DNA of 35,505 nucleotides from SIG622 sp045652245 (lineage in GTDB: Bacteria > Bacillota > Clostridia > Oscillospirales > CAG-382). Below, piece after piece: positions 1 to 8,019 of this stretch. Both the position numbers and the translations under genes were made by a program. The stretch lies in the NCBI GenBank assembly GCA_045652245.1, contig JAZRTY010000002.1, positions 1 through 35,505 of the forward strand. Reading direction: 5' to 3'. The stretch's first letter is position 1. Each line of letters starts with the position of its first letter. A model generated the notes under the pieces. That model searched no databases. It was not told the DNA's origin and saw nothing but the letters and a program-made list of their open reading frames with translations.

Positions 1-5
1 TTTTG

Positions 6-50
6 GTGCGTAGCATCTCTTGCAAAAGGGAGCTACGCACTTTTTATTTT
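6..50 (+). terminator. Rho-independent terminator at window edge
   Basis: A 9-bp inverted repeat (GTGCGTAGC at 6-14, GCTACGCAC at 32-40) is followed by a T-rich tract. It probably ends a plus-strand gene lying left of the window, just before the SLOG gene. Confidence 0.55.
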
Positions 51-64
51 ACAGGGGTATGATT

Positions 65-592
65 ATGACAATTGAAAATGAGAAAAAATCGTGTTGCTTC
101 TTCGGACACAGAAAAATATCCGAAACACCGGAGCTTGTACAAAGGCTGAAAAATGCAATTGAGGTTTTAATCGTGGAAAATGGGGTAACTGTCTTTTATT
201 TCGGCAGTAAGAGCGAATTTGACAGCTTATGTCTTAAAATTGTAACAGAACTGAAAGAAAAATACCCGAATATAAAAAGGGTTTATGTACGGTCGGATTT
301 GCCTGATATAAGTGATAAGTATAAGAATTACCTTTTGGAAAGCTACGAAGAAACCTATTTTCCCGAAAAGATATGTGGAGCCGGGAAAGCAGCCTATACA
401 GAACGCAATCAGGAAATGATAAATAAATCGGATTTTTGCGTTGTTTATTATGATGCAAATTATTTACCACCAAGAAGAAAAAACAGTAAGAAGGATTTAT
501 CTGACTACCAACCAAAAAGTGGAACAGCTATAGCCTTTGATTATGCTGTGAAGAAGAAAAAAGGCATTATAAATGTACAGAATAATTTATAA
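65..592 (+). CDS. SLOG-fold (YpsA/DUF1273-like) family protein
   Basis: Protein of about 175 residues with the layout of the SLOG nucleotide-binding Rossmann-like family: an N-terminal FFGHRKI strand-turn, a central FYFGSKSEFD segment in the place of the usual GGxxGxD loop, then ERNQEMINKSDFCVVYYD and a C-terminal SGTAIAFDYAVKKKKGI helix-strand. SLOG proteins bind nucleotides or nucleotide-derived ligands, and some act in stress or defence signalling; the ligand here is unknown. I chose ATG 65, with AGGGG just upstream; ATG 59 is also possible, while a reading from TTG 20 would run through the upstream terminator hairpin. It stands alone, with a hairpin directly after its stop. No membrane segment or signal peptide is visible. 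Confidence 0.65.
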   Translation: MTIENEKKSCCFFGHRKISETPELVQRLKNAIEVLIVENGVTVFYFGSKSEFDSLCLKIVTELKEKYPNIKRVYVRSDLPDISDKYKNYLLESYEETYFPEKICGAGKAAYTERNQEMINKSDFCVVYYDANYLPPRRKNSKKDLSDYQPKSGTAIAFDYAVKKKKGIINVQNNL

Positions 593-596
593 AAAA

Positions 597-615
597 AGTT
601 TTGCAAAGCAAAACT
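597..615 (+). terminator. Hairpin after SLOG gene
   Basis: AGTTTTGC (597-604) and GCAAAACT (608-615) form a tight 8-bp stem five bases after the stop codon. The following T-run is weak. The same TTTTGC..GCAAAA core recurs in the repeats at 15.6 and 22.2 kb, so it may be part of a repeat rather than a dedicated terminator. Confidence 0.4.
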
Positions 616-715
616 ACCTTTTCTATTATCTATTCTCTCTTATTTATTATCTATTATCTGGAAACGCCAATTTTCAGAGAAAAGTGAAGGGAGAATAATG
701 AAAAGATAAGAGTAC

Positions 716-759
716 AAAAAGAAACGACAACTTTCTTTCGAAAATTGTCGTTTCTTTTT
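716..759 (+). terminator. Strong terminator-like hairpin
   Basis: AAAAAGAAACGACAA at 716-730 pairs with TTGTCGTTTCTTTTT at 745-759, a 15-bp perfect stem with A-tract and T-tract ends, so it could work in either direction. The sequence between 616 and 715 is AT-rich with a repeated TATTATCTATT word and shows no gene. Confidence 0.55.
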
Positions 760-780
760 GGTGCGGATGATGGGACTTGA
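758..780. repeat. Partial copy of the tRNA-Leu 3' end
   Basis: The 23 bases at 758-780 are identical to 949-971, which is the acceptor/T-arm end (including CCA) of the tRNA-Leu gene, in the same orientation. This partial copy has no matching body, so it is not a second tRNA. Such repeats arise as integration scars or tandem-duplication remnants. Confidence 0.8.
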
Positions 781-904
781 CAAAATACTACGCATTTTTC
801 TGCTCGCGAAACAAGTTCGCTCGCACCTTTTTGCTAAAAACAGTCACACAGGACTGTTTTTTATACGCAAAAAGCCCCCTTGGGGTTCAAGTCCCTACCA
901 CAAA
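781..904. other. tRNA-fragment-rich spacer
   Basis: No gene is visible. The stretch contains a short hairpin with a T-run (ACAGTC about 840-845, GACTGT about 852-857) and, near 882-901, a plus-strand piece resembling a tRNA T-arm (GGGGTTCAAGTCCCTACCAC). It looks like debris from lost tRNA genes or from an excised insertion. Confidence 0.4.
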
Positions 905-943
905 AAAACAAAAAAAGAACCCATACTTCGTATGAGTTCTTCT
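905..943 (-). terminator. Terminator of tRNA-Leu
   Basis: On the minus strand GAACTCATAC, a short CGAA-type loop and GTATGGGTTC form a stem followed by a T-run. It begins a few bases after the CCA end of the tRNA, so it ends that transcript. Confidence 0.7.
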
Positions 944-949
944 TTTGTT

Positions 950-1034
950 TGGTGCGGATGATGGGACTTGAACCCATATGGAGTGAACCACACGCCCCTC
1001 AAACGTGCGCGTCTGCCAGTTCCGCCACATCCGC
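950..1034 (-). tRNA. tRNA-Leu (anticodon GAG)
   Basis: 85 bases folding as a class II tRNA. The acceptor stem is GCGGATG/CATCCGC with an encoded CCA, the D-arm contains TGGCGGAACTGGCAGACG, the anticodon stem CACGT/GCGTG (one G-T pair) holds the loop TTGAGGG, there is a long variable arm, and the T-arm is ATGGG-TTCAAGT-CCCAT. GAG reads CUU/CUC leucine codons. It has its own consensus promoter (1068-1096) and terminator (905-943). Its 3' end is partly duplicated at 758-780. Confidence 0.93.
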
Positions 1035-1067
1035 ATATAAATCCGTACTCTCGTACCGAACAAAGTT

Positions 1068-1096
1068 ATTATACTACACTCTTTGCGTTTTGTCAA
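1068..1096 (-). promoter_or_regulatory. Sigma-A promoter for tRNA-Leu
   Basis: On the minus strand a perfect TTGACA (1096-1091) and a perfect TATAAT (1073-1068) are separated by 17 bases and lie about 35 bases upstream of the mature tRNA 5' end. Confidence 0.85.
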
Positions 1097-1209
1097 GAGT
1101 TTTCTTTAAAAAAATTCGCTTTTATAGCTTTTTACAAAAAACAAAGCCTAATTCTTGGTTTTTTGTATATTTAATATTGTCATTTTTCGACGGGTTTATT
1201 TAAAAAAAC

Positions 1210-1238
1210 TTGACTACAGCATATTTTTGTGGTAATAT
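1210..1238 (+). promoter_or_regulatory. Sigma-A promoter for the CapA-like gene
   Basis: TTGACT (1210-1215) and TAATAT (1233-1238) with a 17-base spacer, followed by AAGGAGG (1268-1274) and ATG at 1280. Confidence 0.65.
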
Positions 1239-1279
1239 CTACTTAGTAGTTATATACTTATGATATTAAGGAGGAAAAA

Positions 1280-2491
1280 ATGTCTTTTTTGGTTAAAAAA
1301 ATACTATCTGCAGCTCTTGCAGCCCTGTTGCTTGCTTCAAATATAGGCTGTAACGAGAAAAATTCAGAAAATAATAATGTAGAAATCCCCACACCGCCAC
1401 CTGTCGCAGAACAGGAGATAATTCCACCTGAACCTGTAGTGGAAAGGGTAAGCTTTGCGGGCTTCGGCGACAATATAATCTATTACGGAAATGTCAGAGA
1501 TGCCAAGAGTTTAGCTGTTGAGGGCGGCAGGGAATATAATTTCAAGCCGATGTTCAAAAATGTGGAAAACATCATAAAAGACGCCGACCTTGCCTTTATA
1601 AATCAGGAAACGTTGATGTGTGGCGAAGGCTACGCACCATCATATTATCCTCACTTCAACAGCCCACAGGACCTCGGCTACGACCTTTGCGAGTTGGGGT
1701 ACGACGTAATAAATATAGCCAACAACCATATGCTTGATAAGGGTACAGACGGACTTTCCAAAACCATAGAATTCTATAAGAACAATCTTGATTGCCTTAT
1801 GATTGGTGGCTATGAAAATAATGAGGATTACGATAAAATCAGAACTATCGAAAAGAACGGAATAACATTTTCCTTCCTTTCCTATACCGAAATGACAAAC
1901 GGTCTTGTAAAATCGGCACAAAGCCCGCTTGCAATCCCCTACATAAATGATGAGGATATTATCCGTCAGGTAGGACTTGCAAAGGAATGCTCGGAAATTG
2001 TGGTAGTGTCGGTTCATTGGGGAGATGAGGGTGCGTTTACCCCGAATGATGAGCAAAAGAGAGTAGCACAATTGCTTGCAGACTGTGGAGTTGATGTTAT
2101 ACTCGGACACCACCCTCATGTAATACAGCCTGTTGAATATCTTACAGGTAAAGACGGCAACAAAACCTTGTGTGTATATTCGCTCGGAAATTTTGCAGCC
2201 GAGCAGGCATACGACTATAATATGGTCGGGGGTATTATCAGCTTTGATGTAGTTTCGGTGGATAATGCTGAGCCTACACTTGAAAATGTGGTGTTTACCC
2301 CAACAGTTTTCCATTTCCCCGGAAATTTCTACGGAAATACCGTTTATCTTATGCAGGATTATACACCCGAGCTTGCCGCAATCCACGGAGTACGTACCTA
2401 TTACGGACACAGACTTTCCTATGAGCAGCTTGTAAAATATGCAACAGATACTATTTCGGAGGAATTTTTGCCTGAAGAGCTGAAAAAGTGA
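1280..2491 (+). CDS. CapA family metallophosphatase lipoprotein
   Basis: 403-residue protein of the CapA/PgsA-type family (calcineurin-like metallophosphoesterase fold), named after poly-gamma-glutamate capsule synthesis, although many members lack a proven substrate. Residues 1-24 form a lipoprotein signal peptide ending in NIGC with lipidation Cys24, followed by a Pro-rich linker, so the protein should be membrane-anchored outside the cell. Metal-binding motifs are GDN (63-65), NQE (108-110), ANNH (147-150), HWGDE (246-250) and GHHPH (276-280), all intact. The length matches the family. No capB/C partners are nearby, which argues for a cell-envelope phosphatase role rather than a capsule operon. 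It has its own promoter and AAGGAGG site, and an inverted repeat follows the stop. Confidence 0.88.
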   Translation: MSFLVKKILSAALAALLLASNIGCNEKNSENNNVEIPTPPPVAEQEIIPPEPVVERVSFAGFGDNIIYYGNVRDAKSLAVEGGREYNFKPMFKNVENIIKDADLAFINQETLMCGEGYAPSYYPHFNSPQDLGYDLCELGYDVINIANNHMLDKGTDGLSKTIEFYKNNLDCLMIGGYENNEDYDKIRTIEKNGITFSFLSYTEMTNGLVKSAQSPLAIPYINDEDIIRQVGLAKECSEIVVVSVHWGDEGAFTPNDEQKRVAQLLADCGVDVILGHHPHVIQPVEYLTGKDGNKTLCVYSLGNFAAEQAYDYNMVGGIISFDVVSVDNAEPTLENVVFTPTVFHFPGNFYGNTVYLMQDYTPELAAIHGVRTYYGHRLSYEQLVKYATDTISEEFLPEELKK

Positions 2492-2503
2492 TAATACTTG
2501 TTA

Positions 2504-2532
2504 CCGTCACACAGTATCATTGCCTGTGACGG
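2504..2532 (+). terminator. Inverted repeat after the CapA-like gene
   Basis: CCGTCACA (2504-2511) pairs with TGTGACGG (2525-2532), followed only by AGCTTTTG. The weak T-tract makes this a possible terminator or mRNA-stabilising hairpin. Confidence 0.45.
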
Positions 2533-2610
2533 AGCTTTTGAAATTTTATTTCTGACCTCGGCAAAATCTATAAAGCACTCCGAATACTGCATACGGAAGG
2601 AATAGTAAAT

Positions 2611-3846
2611 ATGAATCATTATAAACTTACCAAAAAAGCCTGCTATCTTATGGGTGTTACAATGGCGATAGCATCTAATTTATCACCTCTTTTGTTTTTG
2701 ACCTTCAGAGATATGTATGATTTGTCTTATACTTTGCTTGGACTTTTGGTAGTAATTAACTTTGTTACACAATTATCTGTTGATTTAATATTTACACTTT
2801 TCACCAAGCATTTTAACATACATAAGTCAGTAAAAATTACGCCATTTGTTACGTTTATCGGTCTGATAATATACGCAATTTTACCAAAATTTTTCCCTGA
2901 TACAGCATTTTTGTGGATAGCATTGGGAACGGTAATATGTTCTGTTGGTGCAGGGTTGGCTGAGGTTTTACTCAGCCCTGTGATTGCGACAATTCCAAGT
3001 GAAAATCCCGAACGGGAAATGAGTAAGCTGCACTCAATGTATGCCTGGGGTGTCGTAGGTGTAGTAATATTGAGTACATTGTTTATATCGGTTTTTGGCA
3101 GAACAAATTGGATGTATCTTGCGTTGATTTTGTCAGTAGTGCCGTTAACAGCCTTTTTGATGTTCTTAAAAGCAAAGCTTCCTGAAATGAATGGTTTTGG
3201 TGGAAAGAAAGGTCAGACAAAAATATTCAATAAAGGCATTATTTTATGTGTGGCATGTATATTCTTTGGAGGCGCGGCAGAATGTACAATGGGGCAGTGG
3301 GCATCAGGCTTTATTGAAAATGCTATAGGCGTTCCCAAGGTCTATGGTGACATTATAGGCGTTGCTGTACTTGCTGCACTTATGGGAACGGGAAGAACTC
3401 TCTACTCAAAATATGGCAAAAAAATTATCAATATTTTATTGCTTGGTATGCTTGGAGCAGGGATTTGTTATTTAACGGCAAGTCTTGCGTTGAACCCCGT
3501 AGTCGGAATTATAGCGTGTGCTTTAACCGGGCTTTTTACATCTATGTTATGGCCGGGAACTCTGATTTATGTAGAAGAAAAGTTTGAAAATGTCGGTGTG
3601 GCTGTTTATGCGTTGATGGCTGCCGGTGGAGATATGGGGGCAGCTGTTGTACCGGAGTTGGTTGGAATTGTATCCGATAATTTCAGTTTGACCGACATAG
3701 CTTTGAAAATTTCGGAGATGTTTCATATAAGTACAGAACAAGTTGGTATGAGAGCAGGGTTGCTTGCAGCAGGATTCTTCCCGATTGCGGGTGTGTTGTG
3801 CGTGCTTTGTATGAAAAAACACTTTAAAAAACACGGCAGAATTTAG
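2611..3846 (+). CDS. MFS transporter
   Basis: 411-residue integral membrane protein with about 12 hydrophobic segments and the two-half layout of the major facilitator superfamily. The first half begins with a helix around residues 8-28 (LMGVTMAIASNLSPLLF); a basic central loop near 190-205 (GFGGKKGQTKIF) separates the halves, and the C-terminus is basic. It resembles the sugar/fucose-permease-like branch, but substrate residues cannot be assigned. GGAAGG lies about 10 bases before the ATG. It follows the CapA-like gene by 119 bases without a clear separate promoter, so co-transcription past the hairpin at 2504-2532 is possible. The substrate is unknown. Confidence 0.8.
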   Translation: MNHYKLTKKACYLMGVTMAIASNLSPLLFLTFRDMYDLSYTLLGLLVVINFVTQLSVDLIFTLFTKHFNIHKSVKITPFVTFIGLIIYAILPKFFPDTAFLWIALGTVICSVGAGLAEVLLSPVIATIPSENPEREMSKLHSMYAWGVVGVVILSTLFISVFGRTNWMYLALILSVVPLTAFLMFLKAKLPEMNGFGGKKGQTKIFNKGIILCVACIFFGGAAECTMGQWASGFIENAIGVPKVYGDIIGVAVLAALMGTGRTLYSKYGKKIINILLLGMLGAGICYLTASLALNPVVGIIACALTGLFTSMLWPGTLIYVEEKFENVGVAVYALMAAGGDMGAAVVPELVGIVSDNFSLTDIALKISEMFHISTEQVGMRAGLLAAGFFPIAGVLCVLCMKKHFKKHGRI

Positions 3847-3922
3847 GTAATGTATGTTTTTAATCCCGACTTGAGGGAAGTATATAAGGGATGTCGAATG
3901 TTGTCGAAAGGAGGGTGATGAT

Positions 3923-4252
3923 ATGTCGGAAATGGATAAAATATATGAAGAATGGTTAAAACGGAGTGATAGAACTATTGAAATAGATGGTAATACATAC
4001 TATCGAATTGTTTACAGTGAATGTTTTAACCTTTTTGCAGGAGAAAAAGAGGTTTTATGTGTAATTCTTAGTCCTGATATGCCAAGTGGGAAAATTTTTG
4101 AAGATGAAAATGGAAATCATTTTATTTTTGACGGATATCATCACATAAGATTTATTGATGAAATTCCAGAGTGGTATTTAAAATCAGGACAATGTAGTTT
4201 AAAATGGCAAGAAACAAAGATAATAGGAAAATATCTAAAGGTAATAGAATAA
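3923..4252 (+). CDS. Small hypothetical protein
   Basis: 109 residues, acidic, soluble, no signal peptide and no family I recognise. It has a very strong ribosome site (AAAGGAGGGTGATG) 3-10 bases before ATG 3923, which supports it as a real gene. It is rich in aromatic residues (YYRIVYSECF, FIFDGYHHIRF), and charged turns suggest a small beta-rich domain. It lies alone between the MFS gene and a repeat element, so its context gives no clear function. The size and charge would fit a small immunity-type or nucleic-acid-modifying accessory protein, but that is only a guess. Confidence 0.65.
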   Translation: MSEMDKIYEEWLKRSDRTIEIDGNTYYRIVYSECFNLFAGEKEVLCVILSPDMPSGKIFEDENGNHFIFDGYHHIRFIDEIPEWYLKSGQCSLKWQETKIIGKYLKVIE

Positions 4253-4340
4253 TTTTTATTTCTAACTTAATACGAACTTGTCATTTAAAACAAGGCATCT
4301 AAATTATACAATCTTTATAAAGTTTGAGATGTAAGGGATA

Positions 4341-4470
4341 AAAAAGCCTTCCCCTTGAGGGGAAGGGGGACCGCTTGCGGTGGATGAGGTGGAAAAGAAT
4401 AATGCTTGCTACGCAATTTACACCTCACCACCGCTTACGGTGGAGCCTCTCCTCAAGGAGAAGCCTTTGA
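4341..4470. repeat. Miniature inverted-repeat element
   Basis: Arms 4341-4391 and 4421-4469 are imperfect inverted copies: AAGCCTTCCCCTTGAGG and CGCTTGCGGTGGATGAGG on the left, with the reverse complements of CACCTCACCACCGC and CCTCAAGGAGAAGCC on the right. They surround a roughly 30-base centre. There is no coding potential. A CCTTCCCCC hairpin at 15.64 kb is a fragmentary relative. Flanking sequence to 4510 holds no gene. Confidence 0.7.
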
Positions 4471-4510
4471 TGCATAACATCTAAACCGTTTGTCCTGTAT
4501 ATAAATAAAG

Positions 4511-4545
4511 AAGCAAGGCACATAAGCCTTGCTCCTTTTTTATAT
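4511..4545. terminator. Bidirectional terminator
   Basis: GCAAGGC (4513-4519) and GCCTTGC (4526-4532) form a stem with an A-rich left flank and a T-run on the right (CTCCTTTTTTAT). It immediately follows the minus-strand MATE stop and also ends rightward transcription, so it serves converging units. Confidence 0.7.
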
Positions 4546-5913
4546 TTAAATCAGCTTCTTTTTTATCCACTTATCAGTCCTGAATCTGAAGAAATAAATT
4601 ATTCCCTTTACAATGCAGGAAAGGTCGGTTGCTATCAATGAACCGACAACGCCGAGTCCTAGACCGAAATTAGCTGTCAGATATATACCGAGACCTACAT
4701 TTACCACCCACATACATACAACCGATACGATTGTACAGTTCATGGCATCTCCTGCACCCTTGAAGGCGTTATTTACTACATTTACAAACGGGAGCGCTAT
4801 GAAGGATAACAATATATGTATTAGCATCATTCTGTTAAGAAGCACCTGGGTTTCCGGATTCTGAGTGTAGAGTGGGAAAATAAATGGAAGTACAAAATAC
4901 GCAATCAGGCATATAATCGAGAAACACGAAATTGCAAGGACGAGAATCTTTTTTGTAATAGCCCGTGCCGTCTCTTTGTCCCCCATGCCGATAAATTTTC
5001 CGACAAGCGAAAGGGTAACAGAAGCGAAAACCGAAACGCTTATAGACAGAAATCCAAAGAGTGTGCTGTGAATGGAATTTGCACTTGTGTGTGCAAGACC
5101 TGCTGCAACAATATAACGTGACTTCAGTGTTCCTCCGAAATTAACAATCAAGGATTCAGAGGAAGCAAGAATTCCAAGCTTTGCAATAGAGCCCAGAGCC
5201 TTCCATTGAATATTTCTTGTTTCGGAAAAGGATGCTATCCAGCCCATCTTTTTGAGAAGTGCAGTTGAAAAGACAACTCGCCATACACCACACGCAATTC
5301 GTGCAATACCGGCACCTGCAACCCCCAGGTGAAATACCTTTATCAGTACTGCTGCGACAATTACGTTTACAACACTTCCCGAGACAGAGGTAATAAGTGG
5401 GATTCTGGCGTTCATATACCCTCTGCAGGAGCAGGCTGCAACCTGAAAGAGAGCTTCAAAAACGAGGGAAACGGCATAAAACCTTATGTATGTAAGCCCC
5501 TCACGAAGAGTGCTTTCTTCAACTGTTGAGAAAAAGAGGTTAAAAAGCTCGTGTGGGAAAATGAGCATGACACTCATTACCAACAAAGCAAAGCTGCCTA
5601 CCATTATGTATGTCTGCGAAACACAGCGTCGGGCATTCAGGTGGTCGCCGGCACCGGTATATTGAGCAATAAGTATAGAAACAGCACCGGGGAGTGTCTG
5701 GACTACAACACCAAGAATAGCAGTTATTGTACCCACAAGCCCGATTCCGGAAATTGCCGCCTCTCCGACGCTTGCGACAAGATAGGAATGAACAAGTGTA
5801 ATAGAGTGATTTAAAAGATAATCCACGAAAATCGGAAAAAACAGAACAAGTATCATTTTCCATTCGGGGTCAAGTGCATATTTTTTTAATGAAGCGAAAT
5901 TGAGGTTTTTCAT
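4546..5913 (-). CDS. MATE family efflux transporter
   Basis: 455 residues, about 12 transmembrane helices, of the multidrug and toxic compound extrusion family, which exports drugs or metabolites by Na+ or H+ antiport. Family-like segments include SITLVHSYLVASVGEAAISGIG near the start (the MATE N-terminal helix 1-2 region), LPGAVSILIAQYTGAGD around residue 80, and a second-half repeat with FVNVVNNAFKGAGD. The length is typical. ATG 5913 is chosen because GAGGAAC precedes it by about five bases; a TTG start nine codons upstream is less likely. A consensus promoter lies at 5949-5977 and a terminator follows directly. It is monocistronic and divergent from the T-box operon. The substrate is unknown. 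Confidence 0.9.
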   Translation of the reverse strand: MKNLNFASLKKYALDPEWKMILVLFFPIFVDYLLNHSITLVHSYLVASVGEAAISGIGLVGTITAILGVVVQTLPGAVSILIAQYTGAGDHLNARRCVSQTYIMVGSFALLVMSVMLIFPHELFNLFFSTVEESTLREGLTYIRFYAVSLVFEALFQVAACSCRGYMNARIPLITSVSGSVVNVIVAAVLIKVFHLGVAGAGIARIACGVWRVVFSTALLKKMGWIASFSETRNIQWKALGSIAKLGILASSESLIVNFGGTLKSRYIVAAGLAHTSANSIHSTLFGFLSISVSVFASVTLSLVGKFIGMGDKETARAITKKILVLAISCFSIICLIAYFVLPFIFPLYTQNPETQVLLNRMMLIHILLSFIALPFVNVVNNAFKGAGDAMNCTIVSVVCMWVVNVGLGIYLTANFGLGLGVVGSLIATDLSCIVKGIIYFFRFRTDKWIKKKLI

Positions 5914-5948
5914 AAAAGTTCCTCGCATTTTCTGAAACACTTTACTGT

Positions 5949-5977
5949 ATTGTATTCCAATGCTTCTGAAATGTCAA
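5949..5977 (-). promoter_or_regulatory. Sigma-A promoter for the MATE gene
   Basis: On the minus strand TTGACA (5977-5972) and TACAAT (5954-5949) are separated by 17 bases, about 36 bases before the chosen ATG. Confidence 0.8.
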
Positions 5978-6077
5978 GCTTTTATTGGAAAAATTTGAAG
6001 TTTTTTTCGGAAATTACAGGCTTTTTGCAGACATAAAAGAAAAAAACAAAATTTTTGGGATTTTTTGAAAAAAGGGC

Positions 6078-6106
6078 TTGACAAACGGTAAAAAAAGTGA
6101 TATTAT
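6078..6106 (+). promoter_or_regulatory. Sigma-A promoter of the T-box operon
   Basis: TTGACA (6078-6083), a 17-base spacer and TATTAT (6101-6106). Transcription should begin near 6113, at the start of the T-box leader. Confidence 0.8.
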
Positions 6107-6114
6107 TTATGTTA

Positions 6115-6430
6115 ATATTTCAAATATTCAAATGCGATGACCGAAAACAAGTAGGAAGCCTTGTAAAGTACAGAGAGCTGTCGGCAGGTGAAAGACAGAC
6201 GTAACAATTCTTCCGAATACATTTCGTGAGCAGTGCGCCGAACGGAAAGTGCAGCCGGTATTTTTTCAGTAGGTGGCAACGGGTTCGCCTGTAATAGCGA
6301 GGGAGTATAACCGACATATTAACGTGATGTGTCGAGTACTTGGTAAGGCTTTTCTTGTGAGAGAAAAGTAAATTTGAGGTGGTACCGCGGTTAGTTCGCC
6401 CTCACATTTTTGTGAGGGCGTTTTTTTATT
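6115..6430 (+). promoter_or_regulatory. T-box riboswitch leader, specifier probably UAC (Tyr)
   Basis: Transcribed leader that senses uncharged tRNA. It carries the conserved T-box TGGTACCGCG (6380-6389), a distal stem I with AGAGAG and GGTGAAAGAC, and a terminator CGCCCTCACA-TTTT-TGTGAGGGCG followed by a T-run (about 6397-6427). At the base of stem I, CGAA and GGAAG (5' side) pair with TTCG and CTTCC (3' side), enclosing an internal loop whose 3' strand is GAATACAT. In the usual pattern the specifier triplet is followed by a purine, which gives TAC at 6218-6220, tyrosine. If the register is one base off, ACA (Thr) would be read. High uncharged tRNA would permit read-through into the symporter gene. 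Confidence 0.92.
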
Positions 6431-6476
6431 GCCCTCATAGCAAAAGTATATTTTCTTATGAAGGGAGAAACACAAA

Positions 6477-7994
6477 ATGGTAATTAAAGTAATTATGCTT
6501 GTTATTTTCTTTGCGACAATGCTTGGTGTCGGACTCTACTGTCGCAAAAACGCAACAGATGTAAACGGATTTGTACTCGGAGGACGCTCGGTAGGCCCCT
6601 GGCTTACAGCCTTCGCTTACGGTACATCATATTTTTCAGCAGTAATTTTTGTCGGTTACGCAGGTCAGTTTGGCTGGAAGTTCGGAGTAGCATCTACCTG
6701 GATCGGAATTGGAAACGCTCTTCTCGGGTCACTCCTTGCGTGGACAATTTTAGGACGCAGGACAAGACTCCAAAGTCAACATCTTTCCACAAAAACAATG
6801 CCGGAATACTTCGGCAAGCGCTTCGGCAGCGACAAAATCAAAATTTTTGCATCTATAATCGTATTTATATTCCTGATTCCGTATACTGCATCACTCTACA
6901 ACGGATTATCCCGTCTTTTTGAAATGGCATTCCCCGGCGTTTCCTACAATGTGTGCGTAATCGTTATGGCAGTTCTTACAGGTGTTTACGTTGTAGCCGG
7001 TGGTTATATGGCAACTGCAATCAATGATTTTATTCAGGGAATTATAATGATATTCGGTATAATTGTTGTTGTACTTGCAGTTATAAACGGAAACGGTGGA
7101 CTTTCAAAAGCACTCTCGGAGCTTGCAAGTATTGAATATACTGCAGTTTCGGTGCCGTCGATAGCAGGTGGTTACAGCTCGCTCTTCGGTCCTGACCCGT
7201 TCGGACTTTTCTGTGTTGTAATTCTTACCTCGCTCGGTACCTGGGGACTTCCTCAGATGGTACAGAAGTTCTACTCAATAAAGAATGAGGGTGCAGTGGT
7301 AAGAGGAACAGTTATTTCAACAGTATTTGCCTTGATTGTAGCAGGTGGTTGTTACTTCCTCGGAGGCTTCGGAAGACTTTTTAGTAACAAGCTTGATGTA
7401 GTGAATGGTGTTCCTGCAGGTGGCTTTGATGCTGTAATTCCTACAATGCTTGAAAATCTGCCCGACCTCTTGATTGGTATTGTTATAGTGCTTGTGTTGT
7501 CAGCATCTATGTCAACTCTTTCTTCACTTGTGCTGGCATCAAGCTCAACACTTACTCTTGATATGCTCAAAGGGCATATCATCAAGAATATGAGCGAAAA
7601 GAAGCAGGTAAGTACAATGAGAATTCTTATTGCTGTTTTCATTGTGATTTCAGCCTTTATTGCAATAAACAAGGATAAGCTCGGATATATCGCCGATATG
7701 ATGGGAATTTCCTGGGGTGCTCTTGCAGGTGCTTTTCTTGCTCCCTTCCTGTACGGCTTGTACGGAAAATGGGTTACAAGAAGTGCTGTTTGGGTAAACT
7801 TTATCTTCGGTTCCGGACTTATGATAGCAAATATGCTTTTCCGAAACTCTTTCCCACAAGTTTTGCAGTCGCCTATTAACTGTGGTGCAGTTGCGATGCT
7901 GGCAGGACTCATTATTGTTCCGATTGTGAGTGCAATAACTCCAAAGCTTGAAAAAGATTTTGTAGAAGAAGCCTTTTCTTGCTACAAGAAATAA
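6477..7994 (+). CDS. Sodium:solute symporter (SSS family)
   Basis: 505 residues, about 13 hydrophobic helices, of the SSS family (relatives: PutP, PanF, SGLT), which couple solute uptake to Na+ entry. Visible signatures are the N-terminal GGRSVGPWLTAFAYGTSYFSA (family GGR-x-WxxAxS region), a TM near GVYVVAGGYMATAINDFIQG, and LSASMSTLSSLVLASSS around residues 340-357, which corresponds to the Na2-site serine-rich helix. The family includes amino acid and monocarboxylate carriers. As first gene after a T-box read as Tyr, and followed by CoA ligases and IorAB, the most economical cargo is an aromatic amino acid or aryl-acetate; this is inference. The ribosome site is GAAGGGAG before ATG 6477. 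Confidence 0.9.
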   Translation: MVIKVIMLVIFFATMLGVGLYCRKNATDVNGFVLGGRSVGPWLTAFAYGTSYFSAVIFVGYAGQFGWKFGVASTWIGIGNALLGSLLAWTILGRRTRLQSQHLSTKTMPEYFGKRFGSDKIKIFASIIVFIFLIPYTASLYNGLSRLFEMAFPGVSYNVCVIVMAVLTGVYVVAGGYMATAINDFIQGIIMIFGIIVVVLAVINGNGGLSKALSELASIEYTAVSVPSIAGGYSSLFGPDPFGLFCVVILTSLGTWGLPQMVQKFYSIKNEGAVVRGTVISTVFALIVAGGCYFLGGFGRLFSNKLDVVNGVPAGGFDAVIPTMLENLPDLLIGIVIVLVLSASMSTLSSLVLASSSTLTLDMLKGHIIKNMSEKKQVSTMRILIAVFIVISAFIAINKDKLGYIADMMGISWGALAGAFLAPFLYGLYGKWVTRSAVWVNFIFGSGLMIANMLFRNSFPQVLQSPINCGAVAMLAGLIIVPIVSAITPKLEKDFVEEAFSCYKK

Positions 7995-8019
7995 AAAATC
8001 ATTCTGAAAGGAAAAAATT

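Noticed and set aside
758..1203. Plus-strand open frames across the tRNA-Leu region
   Set aside because: They run through a tRNA, terminators and promoters and have no protein-like content.
1640..2410. Long minus-strand open frame opposite the CapA-like gene
   Set aside because: It is a shadow of a gene with intact metallophosphatase motifs; the antisense product has no recognisable features or ribosome site.
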